From assembly GCF_900168195.1 (NCBI RefSeq), contig NZ_FUYX01000005.1, forward strand, positions 124,001 through 188,000: a stretch of 64,000 nucleotides of DNA. The letters run 5' to 3'. The position numbers and the translations under genes are program-made. Positions 20,775 through 29,715 of the stretch are shown piece after piece; the first letter of the stretch is position 1; each line of letters begins with the position of its first letter. Source of the DNA: Allobosea thiooxidans. GTDB lineage: Bacteria > Pseudomonadota > Alphaproteobacteria > Rhizobiales > Beijerinckiaceae. The notes beneath the pieces were generated by a model, which saw only the letters and a list, made by a program, of their open reading frames with translations, was not told the origin of the DNA and did not search any database.

Positions 20775-21221
20775 ATGGACATCTCCGAACTGATCGGGCC
20801 CGGCTCCGTGCTGACCGGGCTCAAGGCGGCGTCGAAGGAACAATGCCTCGATCTCCTCGCCCGGCATGCGGCTTCCGCCACGGGCGTGGCGAGCGACATC
20901 ATCGCGGCTGCGCTGAAGCGCCGGGAAGCACTGGGCTCGACCGGGATCGGCGGTGGCATCGCCATGCCGCATGCGCCGATCGCCGGCTTCTCCGCACCTT
21001 TCGGGCTGGTGGCCTGCCTGGCGAGGCCGGTCCCGTTCGACGCCGTCGATGGCGAACCGGTCGATATCGTCTGCCTGATCCTGACCCCCGAAGGCGGGCA
21101 GGGGCAGCATCTCAACGCGCTCGCCTGCGTCGCCCGGCGCCTGCAGCGACAGGAGGTCCGCGAGGCGATCCGCCGCGCGCGCCATCCGCAGGAGATTCAC
21201 GGGGCGCTGTGCCGAAGTTGA
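20775..21221 (+). CDS. PTS EIIA-Ntr (PtsN)-like protein at the end of the kdp operon
   Basis: The 148-residue protein is a single PTS EIIA type-2 domain. The phospho-acceptor histidine lies in GIGGGIAMPHAPI, and the LILTPEGGQGQHLNALACVARRL block is typical of PtsN. It starts 6 bp after kdpE, so it is almost surely co-transcribed. In E. coli dephosphorylated EIIA-Ntr binds KdpD and stimulates it, which makes a dedicated copy here meaningful. This is probably a second copy beside the usual rpoN-linked ptsN, which is outside the window. Confidence 0.88.
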   Translation: MDISELIGPGSVLTGLKAASKEQCLDLLARHAASATGVASDIIAAALKRREALGSTGIGGGIAMPHAPIAGFSAPFGLVACLARPVPFDAVDGEPVDIVCLILTPEGGQGQHLNALACVARRLQRQEVREAIRRARHPQEIHGALCRS

Positions 21222-21381
21222 GGCCCGACGATTGTCGAGGCGAGTCGTGGAAGGCACGAGGTGTGCCTGATTTCATTCATTCCGGTTTAAGTCTTTGTTC
21301 GATTGACTGAGCTCGTTGTGAGATTAAGGGCAGAAATCGGTGGTTTCACCCTTTCTCTCGATTGAGCTTTCTGCAATATCG

Positions 21382-21400
21382 CTGGTGATATCTTCACCAG
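21382..21400 (+). repeat. Small hairpin just upstream of the IalB-like gene
   Basis: Arms CTGGTGA and TCACCAG flank TATCT, a perfect 7-bp stem ending 11 bases before the start codon. It could block ribosome access or be an operator. Nothing else in 21222-21411 is recognised. Confidence 0.35.
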
Positions 21401-21411
21401 ACCATAGCGCC

Positions 21412-22083
21412 ATGCCTCGCCATCATTTCCGCAATGTCTCTTTCGCTGTCCTTGCCCTCGTGGCCGGGGCCCTTGCCGCCGCGCCCGCGCTGATGGCGCA
21501 GGAAGCGCCTGCCGCGCCCCAGCAACGCCCGGTTTCCCGCCCGGCTGCCAAGCCGGCGGCGAAGCCGACCCAGCCGATCGCGCAAAACCAGGCCGCTCCG
21601 AGCGTCGGCCAGCCTGCGGCTCAGAATGCGACACTGCCCAACGGCGCCAGCGCGATCAACGAGACCTATGGGGACTGGACGGTCGATTGCCGGATCAACA
21701 ACGGCCAGCGGCTTTGCGTCCTGATCCAGTCGCAGGGCAACAGCCAGACCGGACAGCGTGTCTTCGCCATCGAGCTGCGCTCGCCGAAGGACGGGCGCAC
21801 CGAGGGCACGATCCTGATGCCGTTCGGCATGAAGCTGGAGAACGGCGCCGTGCTGCGCCTCGACGACAAGGACCTTGGGCAGGGGCTGCGCTTCTCGACC
21901 TGCCTGGCGCAGGGTTGCCTGCTGCCGGTCTCCTTCCCGACGGTCGCGACCGACGCCTTGAAGACGGGCAAGGCGCTGACGGTGGCGGCGCTCAACCTGT
22001 CGAACAACGAGGCGGTTTCCTTCAACGTGTCGCTGAACGGCTTCGCCGCCGCCTTCGAGCGCATCGCGCAGATCGACAAATAG
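21412..22083 (+). CDS. Invasion-associated locus B (IalB) family secreted protein
   Basis: The 223-residue protein has a signal peptide (SFAVLALVAGALAAAPALMAQ), a Pro/Ala/Gln-rich linker to about residue 85, and the IalB domain beginning NETYGDWTVDCR. Family features QRLCVLIQSQ, PFGMKLENGA and STCLAQGCLLPVSF with paired cysteines are present. The family is periplasmic or outer-membrane associated and widespread in alphaproteobacteria; the molecular function is unclear. Confidence 0.88.
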   Translation: MPRHHFRNVSFAVLALVAGALAAAPALMAQEAPAAPQQRPVSRPAAKPAAKPTQPIAQNQAAPSVGQPAAQNATLPNGASAINETYGDWTVDCRINNGQRLCVLIQSQGNSQTGQRVFAIELRSPKDGRTEGTILMPFGMKLENGAVLRLDDKDLGQGLRFSTCLAQGCLLPVSFPTVATDALKTGKALTVAALNLSNNEAVSFNVSLNGFAAAFERIAQIDK

Positions 22084-22250
22084 CCGGCAATCCCGCCCGG
22101 GCTGCGGCCGCCTGTTTTGGCGATTTCCGCTGGCGTGGCGGGACGCAGTAGTGAAACTCGCTAAAGTGGCTCGGCGGGACACAGAAATTTGGCTCGTTCT
22201 GCCAGTGCTTCCGTGCATGATCGGAAGTACTGGGAGTTCGGGCCAAAACG

Positions 22251-24647
22251 ATGACACAAGATCCGCGCCTGCCGTTTCTCGCCGAGCTGGAGAGGAAGAT
22301 CCTCTGGCTCGCCTCGTGGACGATCCATAACGCCAACCACATCCGGCCGAACGAGGACGGCATGAAGGTCGGCGGACATCAGGCTTCCTCCGCCTCGCTC
22401 GCCACGATCGTGACCGCCCTCTACATGGCGGCGCTGAAGCCGCAGGACCGGGTGGCGGTGAAGCCCCACGCCTCGCCGATCTTCCACGCCATCAACTATC
22501 TGATGGGGCTGCAGACGCGCGAGAAGCTTGAGAATTTCCGCGGCTACAAGGGCGCGCAGAGCTATCCTTCCCGCACCAAGGACATCGACGATGTCGACTT
22601 CTCGACCGGCTCGGTGGGCCTGGGCGTCGCGCAGACGCTCTTCTCCTCGCTGACGCAGGACTATGTGAAGGCGCATGGCTGGGCGAAGGATCGTCCGGAA
22701 GGCCGCATGGTCTCGCTGATCGGCGACGCCGAGCTCGACGAGGGCAATATCTTCGAGGCCCTGATGGAGGGCTGGAAGCACGGCGTCCGCAACACCTGGT
22801 GGGTGATCGACTACAACCGCCAGTCGCTCGATGCGGTCATCCGCGAGGGACTCTACGACCGCTTCGAGACGATGTTCCGCAATTTCGGCTGGGATGTCGT
22901 GACGCTGAAATACGGCTCGCTGCAGCAGGCGGCGTTCAAGGAAAAGGGCGGCGAGCGGCTGAAGGCCTGGATCGATTCCTGCCCGAACCAGCTCTATTCG
23001 GCGCTGACCTTCCAGGGCGGCGCTGCCTGGCGCAAGCGCCTGATGGACGATCTCGGCGACCAGGGCCCGGTGACGAAGCTGATCGAGAAGCGCTCGGACG
23101 CCGAGCTCTCGAAGCTGATGTGCAATCTCGGCGGCCACGACCTGCCGTCGCTGCTCGAGGCCTTCGAGAGCATCGACCACGACCGGCCGGTCTGCTTCCT
23201 CGCCTATACGGTGAAGGGCTTCGGCCTGCCGCTCGCCGGGCACAAGGACAATCATGCCGGGCTGATGACCAAGGAGCAGCTCGACGGCTTCCGCAAGGCC
23301 AACGACATCCGGCCGGGCCATGAGTGGGACCTGTTCGAGGGGCTCGGCCTGCCCGAGAGCGAGCTCCGCGGCTTCCTCGACAAGGTGCCGTTCTTCTCGG
23401 AAGGGCGCCGGCGCCTCAGCGCCGCCAAGTTGCCGGTTCCGGAAACGCTGCCGGCCGGCATCCAGGCGACGATGTCGACGCAGATGGGCTTCGGCAAGGT
23501 GCTGGACGAGCTGGCCAAGGCCGGTGGTCCGCTGGCCGACCGCATCGTGACGACGGCGCCGGACGTCACCGTCTCGACCAATCTCGGTCCCTGGGTGAAC
23601 CGGCGCGGCCTGTTCGCGCGTGCCTCGATGGCCGACACCTTCAAGGACGAGCGCATTCCCTCGATGCAGAAATGGGAGTTCTCGCCGCAGGGGCAGCATA
23701 TCGAACTCGGCATCGCCGAGATGAACCTGTTCATCAACCTCTCGGCGCTCGGTCTGTCGCACTCGATCTTCGGCGAGCGGCTGATCCCGATCGGCACGCT
23801 CTACGATCCCTTCATCTCGCGCGGCCTCGATGCGCTGAACTATGCCTGCTATCAGGATGCCCGCTTCATGGTGGTGGCGACGCCGTCGGGCGTGACGCTG
23901 GCGCCGGAAGGCGGGGCGCATCAGTCGATCGCGACGCCGCTGATCGGCATGAGCCAGGACGGTCTCTGTGCCTTCGAGCCGGGTTTCGTCGACGAGCTCG
24001 CGGTGATGATGCGCTGGTCCTTCGACTATCTGCAGCGCGACGGCGAGGGCGACCCCGACGAGCGCACCTGGCTGCGCGACGAGACCGGCGGCTCGGTCTA
24101 TCTGCGTCTTTCGACGCGGCAGGTCGAGCAGCCGAGCCGGACGATGACGCCGGAACTGGAGCGCGAGATCATCGACGGCGCCTATTGGCTCCGGAAGCCG
24201 GGGCCGAACGCCTCTGTGGTCGTGGCCTATACGGGGGCCGTCGCGCCCGAGGCGATCGAGGCCGTCGGATTGTTGTCCGAGGACCGCCGCGATGTCGGCC
24301 TGCTCGCCATCACCTCGGCCGACCGGCTCAATGCCGGCTGGCAGGCGGCGGAGCGGGCGCGCCAGCGCGGCAACCACGCCGCAACGAGCCATATCGAGCG
24401 GCTGCTTGGCGCTCTCTCGCGCGATTGCGGGATCGTCTCGGTGCTGGACGGGCATCCGGCGACGCTGGCCTGGCTCGGCAGCGTGCATGGCCACAAGCAG
24501 AAGGCGCTCGGCGTCGAGCATTTCGGCCAGACCGGCACGGTCGCGGATCTCTACCGGCATTTCGGCATCGACGCGAACGCGATCGTCCACGCCGCCAACG
24601 CCGCCTCGCCCGGCCGGCCGGTGCGCTATCTCAAGGCGCTGCCCTGA
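22251..24647 (+). CDS. AceE/transketolase-like thiamine-diphosphate enzyme (2-oxoacid dehydrogenase E1 type)
   Basis: The 798-residue protein resembles homodimeric pyruvate dehydrogenase E1 and transketolase. MKVGGHQASSASLATI near the N-terminus corresponds to the AceE GGH-ASFASSATI region. GDAELDEGN (158-166) with WWVIDYNRQSLD matches the thiamine-diphosphate motif, although Ala replaces the usual Gly. HIELGIAEMN and TPSGVTLAPEGGAHQS are typical of the pyrimidine domain. It is about 90 residues shorter than E. coli AceE. No E2 or E3 gene is adjacent, so the substrate and partners are uncertain. There is no strong Shine-Dalgarno before ATG 22251. Confidence 0.8.
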   Translation: MTQDPRLPFLAELERKILWLASWTIHNANHIRPNEDGMKVGGHQASSASLATIVTALYMAALKPQDRVAVKPHASPIFHAINYLMGLQTREKLENFRGYKGAQSYPSRTKDIDDVDFSTGSVGLGVAQTLFSSLTQDYVKAHGWAKDRPEGRMVSLIGDAELDEGNIFEALMEGWKHGVRNTWWVIDYNRQSLDAVIREGLYDRFETMFRNFGWDVVTLKYGSLQQAAFKEKGGERLKAWIDSCPNQLYSALTFQGGAAWRKRLMDDLGDQGPVTKLIEKRSDAELSKLMCNLGGHDLPSLLEAFESIDHDRPVCFLAYTVKGFGLPLAGHKDNHAGLMTKEQLDGFRKANDIRPGHEWDLFEGLGLPESELRGFLDKVPFFSEGRRRLSAAKLPVPETLPAGIQATMSTQMGFGKVLDELAKAGGPLADRIVTTAPDVTVSTNLGPWVNRRGLFARASMADTFKDERIPSMQKWEFSPQGQHIELGIAEMNLFINLSALGLSHSIFGERLIPIGTLYDPFISRGLDALNYACYQDARFMVVATPSGVTLAPEGGAHQSIATPLIGMSQDGLCAFEPGFVDELAVMMRWSFDYLQRDGEGDPDERTWLRDETGGSVYLRLSTRQVEQPSRTMTPELEREIIDGAYWLRKPGPNASVVVAYTGAVAPEAIEAVGLLSEDRRDVGLLAITSADRLNAGWQAAERARQRGNHAATSHIERLLGALSRDCGIVSVLDGHPATLAWLGSVHGHKQKALGVEHFGQTGTVADLYRHFGIDANAIVHAANAASPGRPVRYLKALP

Positions 24648-24655
24648 GATAGCGA

Positions 24656-24738
24656 CGTCATGGTTGGGCTTTACCCGACCATCCTGGAAACCAGAGGGCT
24701 CTGGTCAGGAGATGCTCGGGGCAAGCCCGAGCATGACG
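24656..24738. repeat. Dispersed palindromic repeat, family A (diverged copy 2)
   Basis: It starts CGTCATGGTTGGGCTTTACCC and ends GGGGCAAGCCCGAGCATGACG in the convergent gap after the AceE-like gene. The outer modules match family A; the middle spacer differs. It could also act as a transcript-end stem-loop. Confidence 0.65.
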
Positions 24739-24751
24739 GTGTTGCTCTGGC

Positions 24752-25057
24752 TCAGAAGCGCGGCGTCGCGAAGGTGTTGGCGAAGGGATTGGTGCCGGCG
24801 CCGATGCGGCCGGGCAGGGTGCCTTCGCCGTAGAATTCGCCGGTGTTGGCGTAGATCGGTGTCGCCGACATGTGCTGGCTGGCGTAGCGGTTCAGCGAGC
24901 CGACCGGCACGACATTGCCGGGATCGAGATAGCTGCGCTTCTGGATGATGACGCGCAACGGGCCGCGGCGATTCTGCGCTTCGGCGATCGTGGCCATGAC
25001 GGTCGACGCCGCCAGAGCGATGGTGAGGACGGTGGCAACACGCTTGAACGACATCAT
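24752..25057 (-). CDS. Small exported hypothetical protein
   Basis: The 101-residue ORF has a Sec signal peptide (MMSFKRVATVLTIALAASTVMATIAEAQ) with likely cleavage after AEA. The mature part of about 73 residues contains IIQKRSYLDPGNVVPVGSLNRYA and lacks cysteines. GGAGA lies 8 bases before the ATG pair. The start could be 25057 or 25054. No family is recognised. Confidence 0.7.
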   Translation of the reverse strand: MMSFKRVATVLTIALAASTVMATIAEAQNRRGPLRVIIQKRSYLDPGNVVPVGSLNRYASQHMSATPIYANTGEFYGEGTLPGRIGAGTNPFANTFATPRF

Positions 25058-25221
25058 GGCGGCGATCTCCGGGGAGTGGACGCTCCACTTGATGTAGGCA
25101 TCCTAAAACCGGCGAAAAGACTAGCACCCTGTCGTTAACAACTTTGTTAGAGCCGATTCGATCCGCCCGAGTCGATTCGGCCGCTGGATGCGTGTTCCGC
25201 ATGGGTTGGTTCGCACCGACC

Positions 25222-26313
25222 TCAGGGCTGGCGGCGAGCCGGCCTGGGGCGGGGCTTGGGCAACTCGGCCGCGATGCGCGCGGGCTCGGTGCCTGCCGTC
25301 TTCATCCTCAGGGCAGGCGCGCTGGCGTCCATGTCGAGCGATGATGTCCTGGAGGGACGTGACGGCGCGCAGCCGGCCTGGCGCTTGAGCTCGCTGCGGG
25401 CGAAGAGGCCGCGCAGCTCCTGATCGGCGCCGCCGGCGAGGTCCAGCCGGTCGATCAGGCAGCTCAGCTGCCGGCGGTCGCCCGGCCGCGGCGCGGCGCA
25501 CCACCAGCCGCTCATGGCGAAACGGGCTTCGCCGGGCGGCGTGCGGAACGCCACGCAGGCACGGCTCTCCGCTCCTGCGGCAAGAACGATGTCGGCCGTT
25601 TCCAGCGGGCCGAAACGGGTTTCGATCGGGGCGGGCGCGCTGCTGCGCTCGACGGCGAGGCCGCGCAAGGCAGCCTCGGTGGCCAGGGCGACCATGAAGG
25701 AGCGGGCGCCGGCAGCCGCGCCTTCCCCGGTCGCCAGGCGTAGAGCAAGGTGCGGTTTCGGTTCCGCGAAGCTGCCGAAGCTCAACAGGTCTTCGCGCCG
25801 ATCGCCGTCCTGGCTGCGGCGTGCTTCGAGGAGCGGCGCCTCGCGTCCCAGCTCCGGGGCCTCCAAGTTGAACACCGCCGTCGGACGAGGGATCGCGACC
25901 CAGTCCTCGGCCATCGCGGCCGTGCGTACCCGGCGCGGGGACGTCCCCGGCTGCTCCGTGACGTTCGTCGCCGGCAGGGTCAGGCTGGCCAGCTGCAGCT
26001 GGTCCTCGTCCTTCGCTGCGAGGCCGGTGACCAGCGCGGCGGTCAGGCCGATGCCGGCCAGCGCTGCGGCGCAACGCCAGGCGAATGCACCGGTGATGCC
26101 GAGGCGTGCCGGAAGGTGGCGGCCGGTCCGCATGCACCAGCGCGCGCCGGTCTCGATTCGGTCGGCGGATGTGATGAGGAACGGGACGAGGTCGATCGCG
26201 GCCAGCCTTGCGCCGATGATCCGGCCGAAGGCGGCCGCCCGCGCGAGGCCGGGGCCGAACCGCCGGAGCCCCGCCTGCACCATCGAGACTGCATCGATCG
26301 AACGCAACCGCAA
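25222..26313 (-). CDS. Hypothetical protein with one membrane segment
   Basis: The 363-residue protein has a likely transmembrane helix near residues 76-100 (AWRCAAALAGIGLTAALVTGLAA) after a basic N-terminal region. A predicted periplasmic part carries ACVAFRTPPGEARFAMSGWW and a later RQLSCLIDRLDLAGGADQELRGLF. The C-terminus is rich in Pro and Arg. I do not recognise a named domain. It is the only coherent reading of this stretch, and codon use matches neighbours. The start could also be a few codons further in. Confidence 0.65.
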   Translation of the reverse strand: MRLRSIDAVSMVQAGLRRFGPGLARAAAFGRIIGARLAAIDLVPFLITSADRIETGARWCMRTGRHLPARLGITGAFAWRCAAALAGIGLTAALVTGLAAKDEDQLQLASLTLPATNVTEQPGTSPRRVRTAAMAEDWVAIPRPTAVFNLEAPELGREAPLLEARRSQDGDRREDLLSFGSFAEPKPHLALRLATGEGAAAGARSFMVALATEAALRGLAVERSSAPAPIETRFGPLETADIVLAAGAESRACVAFRTPPGEARFAMSGWWCAAPRPGDRRQLSCLIDRLDLAGGADQELRGLFARSELKRQAGCAPSRPSRTSSLDMDASAPALRMKTAGTEPARIAAELPKPRPRPARRQP

Positions 26314-26745
26314 CCCGTAACTCCCGCGCCGTGCCCCGACGGCACTCGTCGTCCACCCGTCGGCAGGCTGGCGGCGAAGAGTCGCCCGCCGGTTACTGCC
26401 GGCGACCGATCGGTCGATAGCGTGAACGGGCGGTCAACGAGCAGGGTTAACGGCGGGGGAGATTGACTTTTCGGCGCCGCGGGTGTTCTGACATGGTGCG
26501 GTGCAAGGTTGCGCCGCGCGCGAAGTTTTCAGCCCTTCGGGATTGGCTCTGTGACTGTCCGTCTGACGACGACGAAACTCACGACCAAAACGACGACCGG
26601 GAAAGCCGGTACGTCGCGCTGACGCTTCGCCTCGGTTCCGGGTCCATCTCCCCCCGGCGGGGGCAGATCGCCGAACCTGCCCGCAGACCGGGCGGGGCGG
26701 CCCCAAAGGGAGATCCGAACCGCTTAATCCGCAAAGGATCAGATC
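26314..26745. other. Intergenic region upstream of asd (432 bp)
   Basis: No convincing gene is present. A TTGACT hexamer at 26463-26468 followed after 17 bp by TTCTGA is a weak promoter candidate for asd. The remainder is GC-rich and includes a GGGCGGGGCGGCCCC stretch near 26690-26705. A long asd leader is possible. Confidence 0.35.
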
Positions 26746-27780
26746 ATGAGCTTCAAGGTCGCTGTGGCCGGCGCTACCGGCAATGTGGGCCGCGAGATGC
26801 TGGACATTCTCGCCGAACGCGCTTTCCCGGTCAGCGAGGTCGTGGCGCTCGCCTCGTCCCGTTCGGTGGGGACGGAGGTTTCCTTCGGCGACAGGACGCT
26901 GAAGGTGAAGGCGCTCGAGCATTACGACTTTTCCGACACCGACATCTGCCTGATGTCGGCCGGCGGCGAGGTCTCGAAGGAGTGGTCGCCCAAGATCGGC
27001 GCCCAGGGCGCCGTCGTGATCGACAATTCCTCGGCTTGGCGCATGCACCCGGACGTGCCGCTGATCGTGCCGGAGGTCAACGCCGCGGCGACCGCCGGCT
27101 TCTCCAAGATGAACATCATCGCGAACCCGAACTGCTCGACCGCGCAGCTCGTCGTGGCGCTGAAGCCGCTGCATGACCGCTTCGGCATCAAGCGCGTCGT
27201 CGTCTCGACCTACCAGTCCGTCTCCGGCGCGGGCAAGGAAGGCATGGACGAGCTCTTCAACCAGACCCGTGCGGTGTTCTCGGCCGGGGAGGTGACCAAC
27301 AAGAAGTTCCCGAAGCGCATCTCCTTCAACCTCATTCCCCATATCGACGTCTTCATGGAGGACGGCTTCACCAAGGAGGAATGGAAGATGGTGGTGGAGA
27401 CCAAGAAGATCCTCGATCCCAAGATCAAGCTGACCGCGACCTGCGTGCGCGTGCCGGTCTTCATCGGCCATTCCGAGTCGGTGAACATCGAGTGCGAGAA
27501 GCCAGTCACCGCCGAGGAGGCGCGCGAGGTGCTGCGCACCGCGCCCGGCATCCTCGTGATCGACAAGCACGAACCCGGTGGCTACATCACTCCGCACGAG
27601 GCGGCCGGCGAGGACGCGACCTATATCTCGCGCATCCGCGAGGATGCGACGGTCGAGAACGGCCTCGCCTTCTGGTGCGTCTCCGACAATCTGCGCAAGG
27701 GCGCGGCCCTCAACGCGATCCAGATCGCCGAGGTGCTGGTCAACCGCAAGCTGATCCAGCCGCGCAAGCAGGCGGCCTGA
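26746..27780 (+). CDS. asd: Aspartate-semialdehyde dehydrogenase
   Basis: The 344-residue enzyme makes aspartate semialdehyde for lysine, threonine, methionine and diaminopimelate synthesis. It has the NADP-binding VAGATGNVGREML, the active-site cysteine in NPNCSTAQLVVALKPL, STYQSVSGAGKEGMDEL and the catalytic histidine region CVRVPVFIGHSESVNIE. ATG 26746 follows AAAGGATCAGATC. A strong terminator follows at 27806. Confidence 0.97.
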   Translation: MSFKVAVAGATGNVGREMLDILAERAFPVSEVVALASSRSVGTEVSFGDRTLKVKALEHYDFSDTDICLMSAGGEVSKEWSPKIGAQGAVVIDNSSAWRMHPDVPLIVPEVNAAATAGFSKMNIIANPNCSTAQLVVALKPLHDRFGIKRVVVSTYQSVSGAGKEGMDELFNQTRAVFSAGEVTNKKFPKRISFNLIPHIDVFMEDGFTKEEWKMVVETKKILDPKIKLTATCVRVPVFIGHSESVNIECEKPVTAEEAREVLRTAPGILVIDKHEPGGYITPHEAAGEDATYISRIREDATVENGLAFWCVSDNLRKGAALNAIQIAEVLVNRKLIQPRKQAA

Positions 27781-27805
27781 ACCGGCTTCGGTCATCAGTT
27801 CCATG

Positions 27806-27833
27806 AAGGCGGGCTTTTGAGCCCGCCTTTTTC
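27806..27833 (+). terminator. Rho-independent terminator after asd
   Basis: A perfect 10-bp stem AAGGCGGGCT / AGCCCGCCTT with loop TTTG is followed by TTT. It ends 53 bp after the asd stop codon. Confidence 0.9.
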
Positions 27834-27957
27834 GTCGGAGGCCTCCGGCGCTTCGCCCGCAGGGCTTCCGGCGCATGGAGAGCTTGCCTTCTTTGCGCAG
27901 CGCGGTGCTAGCCGACCCGGCTAGAGTGCTGCCGCGAACACCAATCCCATCAAGTCC

Positions 27958-28890
27958 TTGCCGCAACCCCTCCCACCCGATTCCAAGCCCAGGCCGGCCG
28001 CTCCCGCTGCCTCGCTGCGACGCGACAACGGTTTGCTCGGCATCGGCCTCATGCTGCTCGCGACGATCTTCCTTTCTGCCGGCGATGCGGCGTCGAAATA
28101 TCTGGCGACGAGCGTGCCGGCGCTGCACATCGTCTTCCTGCGCTATGCGATCTCCGGGCTGATCCTGCTGGCGATCGTCGCCGTCAGGAACGACTGGGGT
28201 CTGTTCCGGACGCGGCGGCCCGGCATGCACCTGCTGCGCGGCTGCGGGGTGATCGGCTCGTCGATGCTGTTCGTCTCGTCGTTGAAGCAGTTGCCGATCG
28301 CCGATGCGACGGCGACGAGCTTCGTCGCACCGCTGTTCGTCACCGCGCTGTCCATTCCGATGCTCGGCGAGCGCGTCGGCTGGCGGCGCTGGCTGGCGAC
28401 GCTTGCGGGCCTGATCGGCGTGTTGATCGTGGTCAGGCCGGGCGGGGCAGGCTTCCAGCCCGCATCGCTGCTACCAGCCATCTCGGCGCTCTGCTGGGCC
28501 TTTTCCCTGATCGTGACGCGTATGATGAGCGGCAGCGAGAACGCGATCGCGACCGTGACCTATTCGACCGTCTTCGGCGCGCTGGTGATGACGTTGCTGC
28601 TGCCGCTGCACTGGGTGACGCCGACCTGGGAGATCGCCTGGGTCGGCCTGTTCATCGGCGCGGTTTCGACCGCGGGCCATTGGCTGGTGATCCTGGCGTT
28701 CCGCTATGCCGGCGCCTCGCTGCTGGCGCCGTTCTCCTACGTCCAGCTGTTCTGGGCCTCGCTGTTCGGCTTCCTGCTGTTCGCGGCGCTGCCGGATCTC
28801 TGGACACTGGTCGGCGCGGTGATCATCGCGGCGTCGGGCCTCTATACCGCGCATCGCGAGCGCATCCGCGCCAAGCAGGTGCTGGGCTGA
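27958..28890 (+). CDS. EamA/DMT-superfamily transporter
   Basis: The 310-residue protein has about ten hydrophobic helices in two EamA repeats. Characteristic stretches are SAGDAASKYLATSVPALHIVFLR in the first repeat and PFSYVQLFWASLFGFLLF in the second. It is likely an inner-membrane exporter of small metabolites. The only upstream in-frame initiation codon after a stop is TTG at 27958; a downstream ATG at 28051 would remove the first 31 residues. It converges on the TetR gene with a 12-bp gap. Confidence 0.85.
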   Translation: MPQPLPPDSKPRPAAPAASLRRDNGLLGIGLMLLATIFLSAGDAASKYLATSVPALHIVFLRYAISGLILLAIVAVRNDWGLFRTRRPGMHLLRGCGVIGSSMLFVSSLKQLPIADATATSFVAPLFVTALSIPMLGERVGWRRWLATLAGLIGVLIVVRPGGAGFQPASLLPAISALCWAFSLIVTRMMSGSENAIATVTYSTVFGALVMTLLLPLHWVTPTWEIAWVGLFIGAVSTAGHWLVILAFRYAGASLLAPFSYVQLFWASLFGFLLFAALPDLWTLVGAVIIAASGLYTAHRERIRAKQVLG

Positions 28891-28902
28891 GGCTGGGAGG
28901 CT

Positions 28903-29571
28903 TCAGTCGCGCGGCCTGACGCCGTAGCGCGCCATGAACATCGCGATCGCCTCGCCGACGACATGCCGGATCTCCGCCTCGCTCGGGGGCGTGCGGACCG
29001 CGTTGAACAGGCGCGGGCGCGTCAGCGTGGACTGGCACAAATCGATGAACTGGACCGCGGCGAGGTTGGTGTCCGCGATCACGAGCTTGCCCTCGGCCAC
29101 CATCCGGTCGAGATAGCGGGAGATGAGGCCGGCGCCCAGCATCGGGCCATTCTCGTAGAAGCCGCGCCCCAGATCCGGCATGCGCTCGGCCACGCCGATG
29201 ACCACGCGATGGGCGCTGACGGCGAACTCGCCATTGATCATGCGCACCAGGCACAGGCCGAAATTGCCGAGCGCCCGGACGGGATCGGAATCATCGTTCA
29301 GGGCCTCGAAGGCTCCGCGCTTCTGCGCTTCGCGCTCGCGCTCGATCAGGGCGACGAAGAGATGTTCCTTGTCCTGGAAATAGACGTAGAGCGTGCCCTT
29401 CGACACGCCCGCCGCCGCGGCGATATCGTTCATGCTGGCGGCGTCGAAGCCGCGCGCGGTGAAGACCTGATGAGCCCCGTCGAGAATCTGGCGGCGTTTG
29501 TCGGGATCGGCGCCGGCCACGCGGCGATTGCGGGCGCGGGTGCTCTCGGTGGCTTCAGGAACGTCTGACAT
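28903..29571 (-). CDS. TetR-family repressor of the adjacent efflux operon
   Basis: The 222-residue protein has a TetR N-terminal helix-turn-helix ([46 protein letters not shown]) and a ligand-binding C-terminal domain. It is divergent from the EmrA-type gene, and two perfect inverted repeats (29617-29634 and 29678-29695) lie in the gap. This is a classic self-regulating repressor and drug-efflux layout; the inducer is unknown. ATG 29571 places the helix-turn-helix at the normal distance from the N-terminus. Confidence 0.92.
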   Translation of the reverse strand: MSDVPEATESTRARNRRVAGADPDKRRQILDGAHQVFTARGFDAASMNDIAAAAGVSKGTLYVYFQDKEHLFVALIEREREAQKRGAFEALNDDSDPVRALGNFGLCLVRMINGEFAVSAHRVVIGVAERMPDLGRGFYENGPMLGAGLISRYLDRMVAEGKLVIADTNLAAVQFIDLCQSTLTRPRLFNAVRTPPSEAEIRHVVGEAIAMFMARYGVRPRD

Positions 29572-29616
29572 CGCTTCCAGGCGGGAGTTCGTCCCGTCAT
29601 GTCCTCGTAAAAATAA

Positions 29617-29634
29617 TCGAACCAACCGGTTCGA
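29617..29634. promoter_or_regulatory. TetR operator O1
   Basis: Perfect inverted repeat TCGAACC-AACC-GGTTCGA, 7-bp arms around 4 bases. It lies 46 bp upstream of the tetR start codon. Confidence 0.75.
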
Positions 29635-29677
29635 TTTGACTTGATATGCCTCATCACCCGGTTTATTTCAAGCGCAA

Positions 29678-29695
29678 TCGAACCGACTGGTTCGA
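29678..29695. promoter_or_regulatory. TetR operator O2
   Basis: Perfect inverted repeat TCGAACC-GACT-GGTTCGA with the same arms as O1. Centres are 61 bp apart, and the site ends 21 bp before the efflux gene start. Confidence 0.75.
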
Positions 29696-29715
29696 ATTGA
29701 CAGGCAGGACGCACG

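Noticed and set aside
26463..26491. Confident sigma-70 promoter for asd
   Set aside because: The TTGACT hexamer is good but the -10 (TTCTGA) is poor; only listed as a weak candidate.
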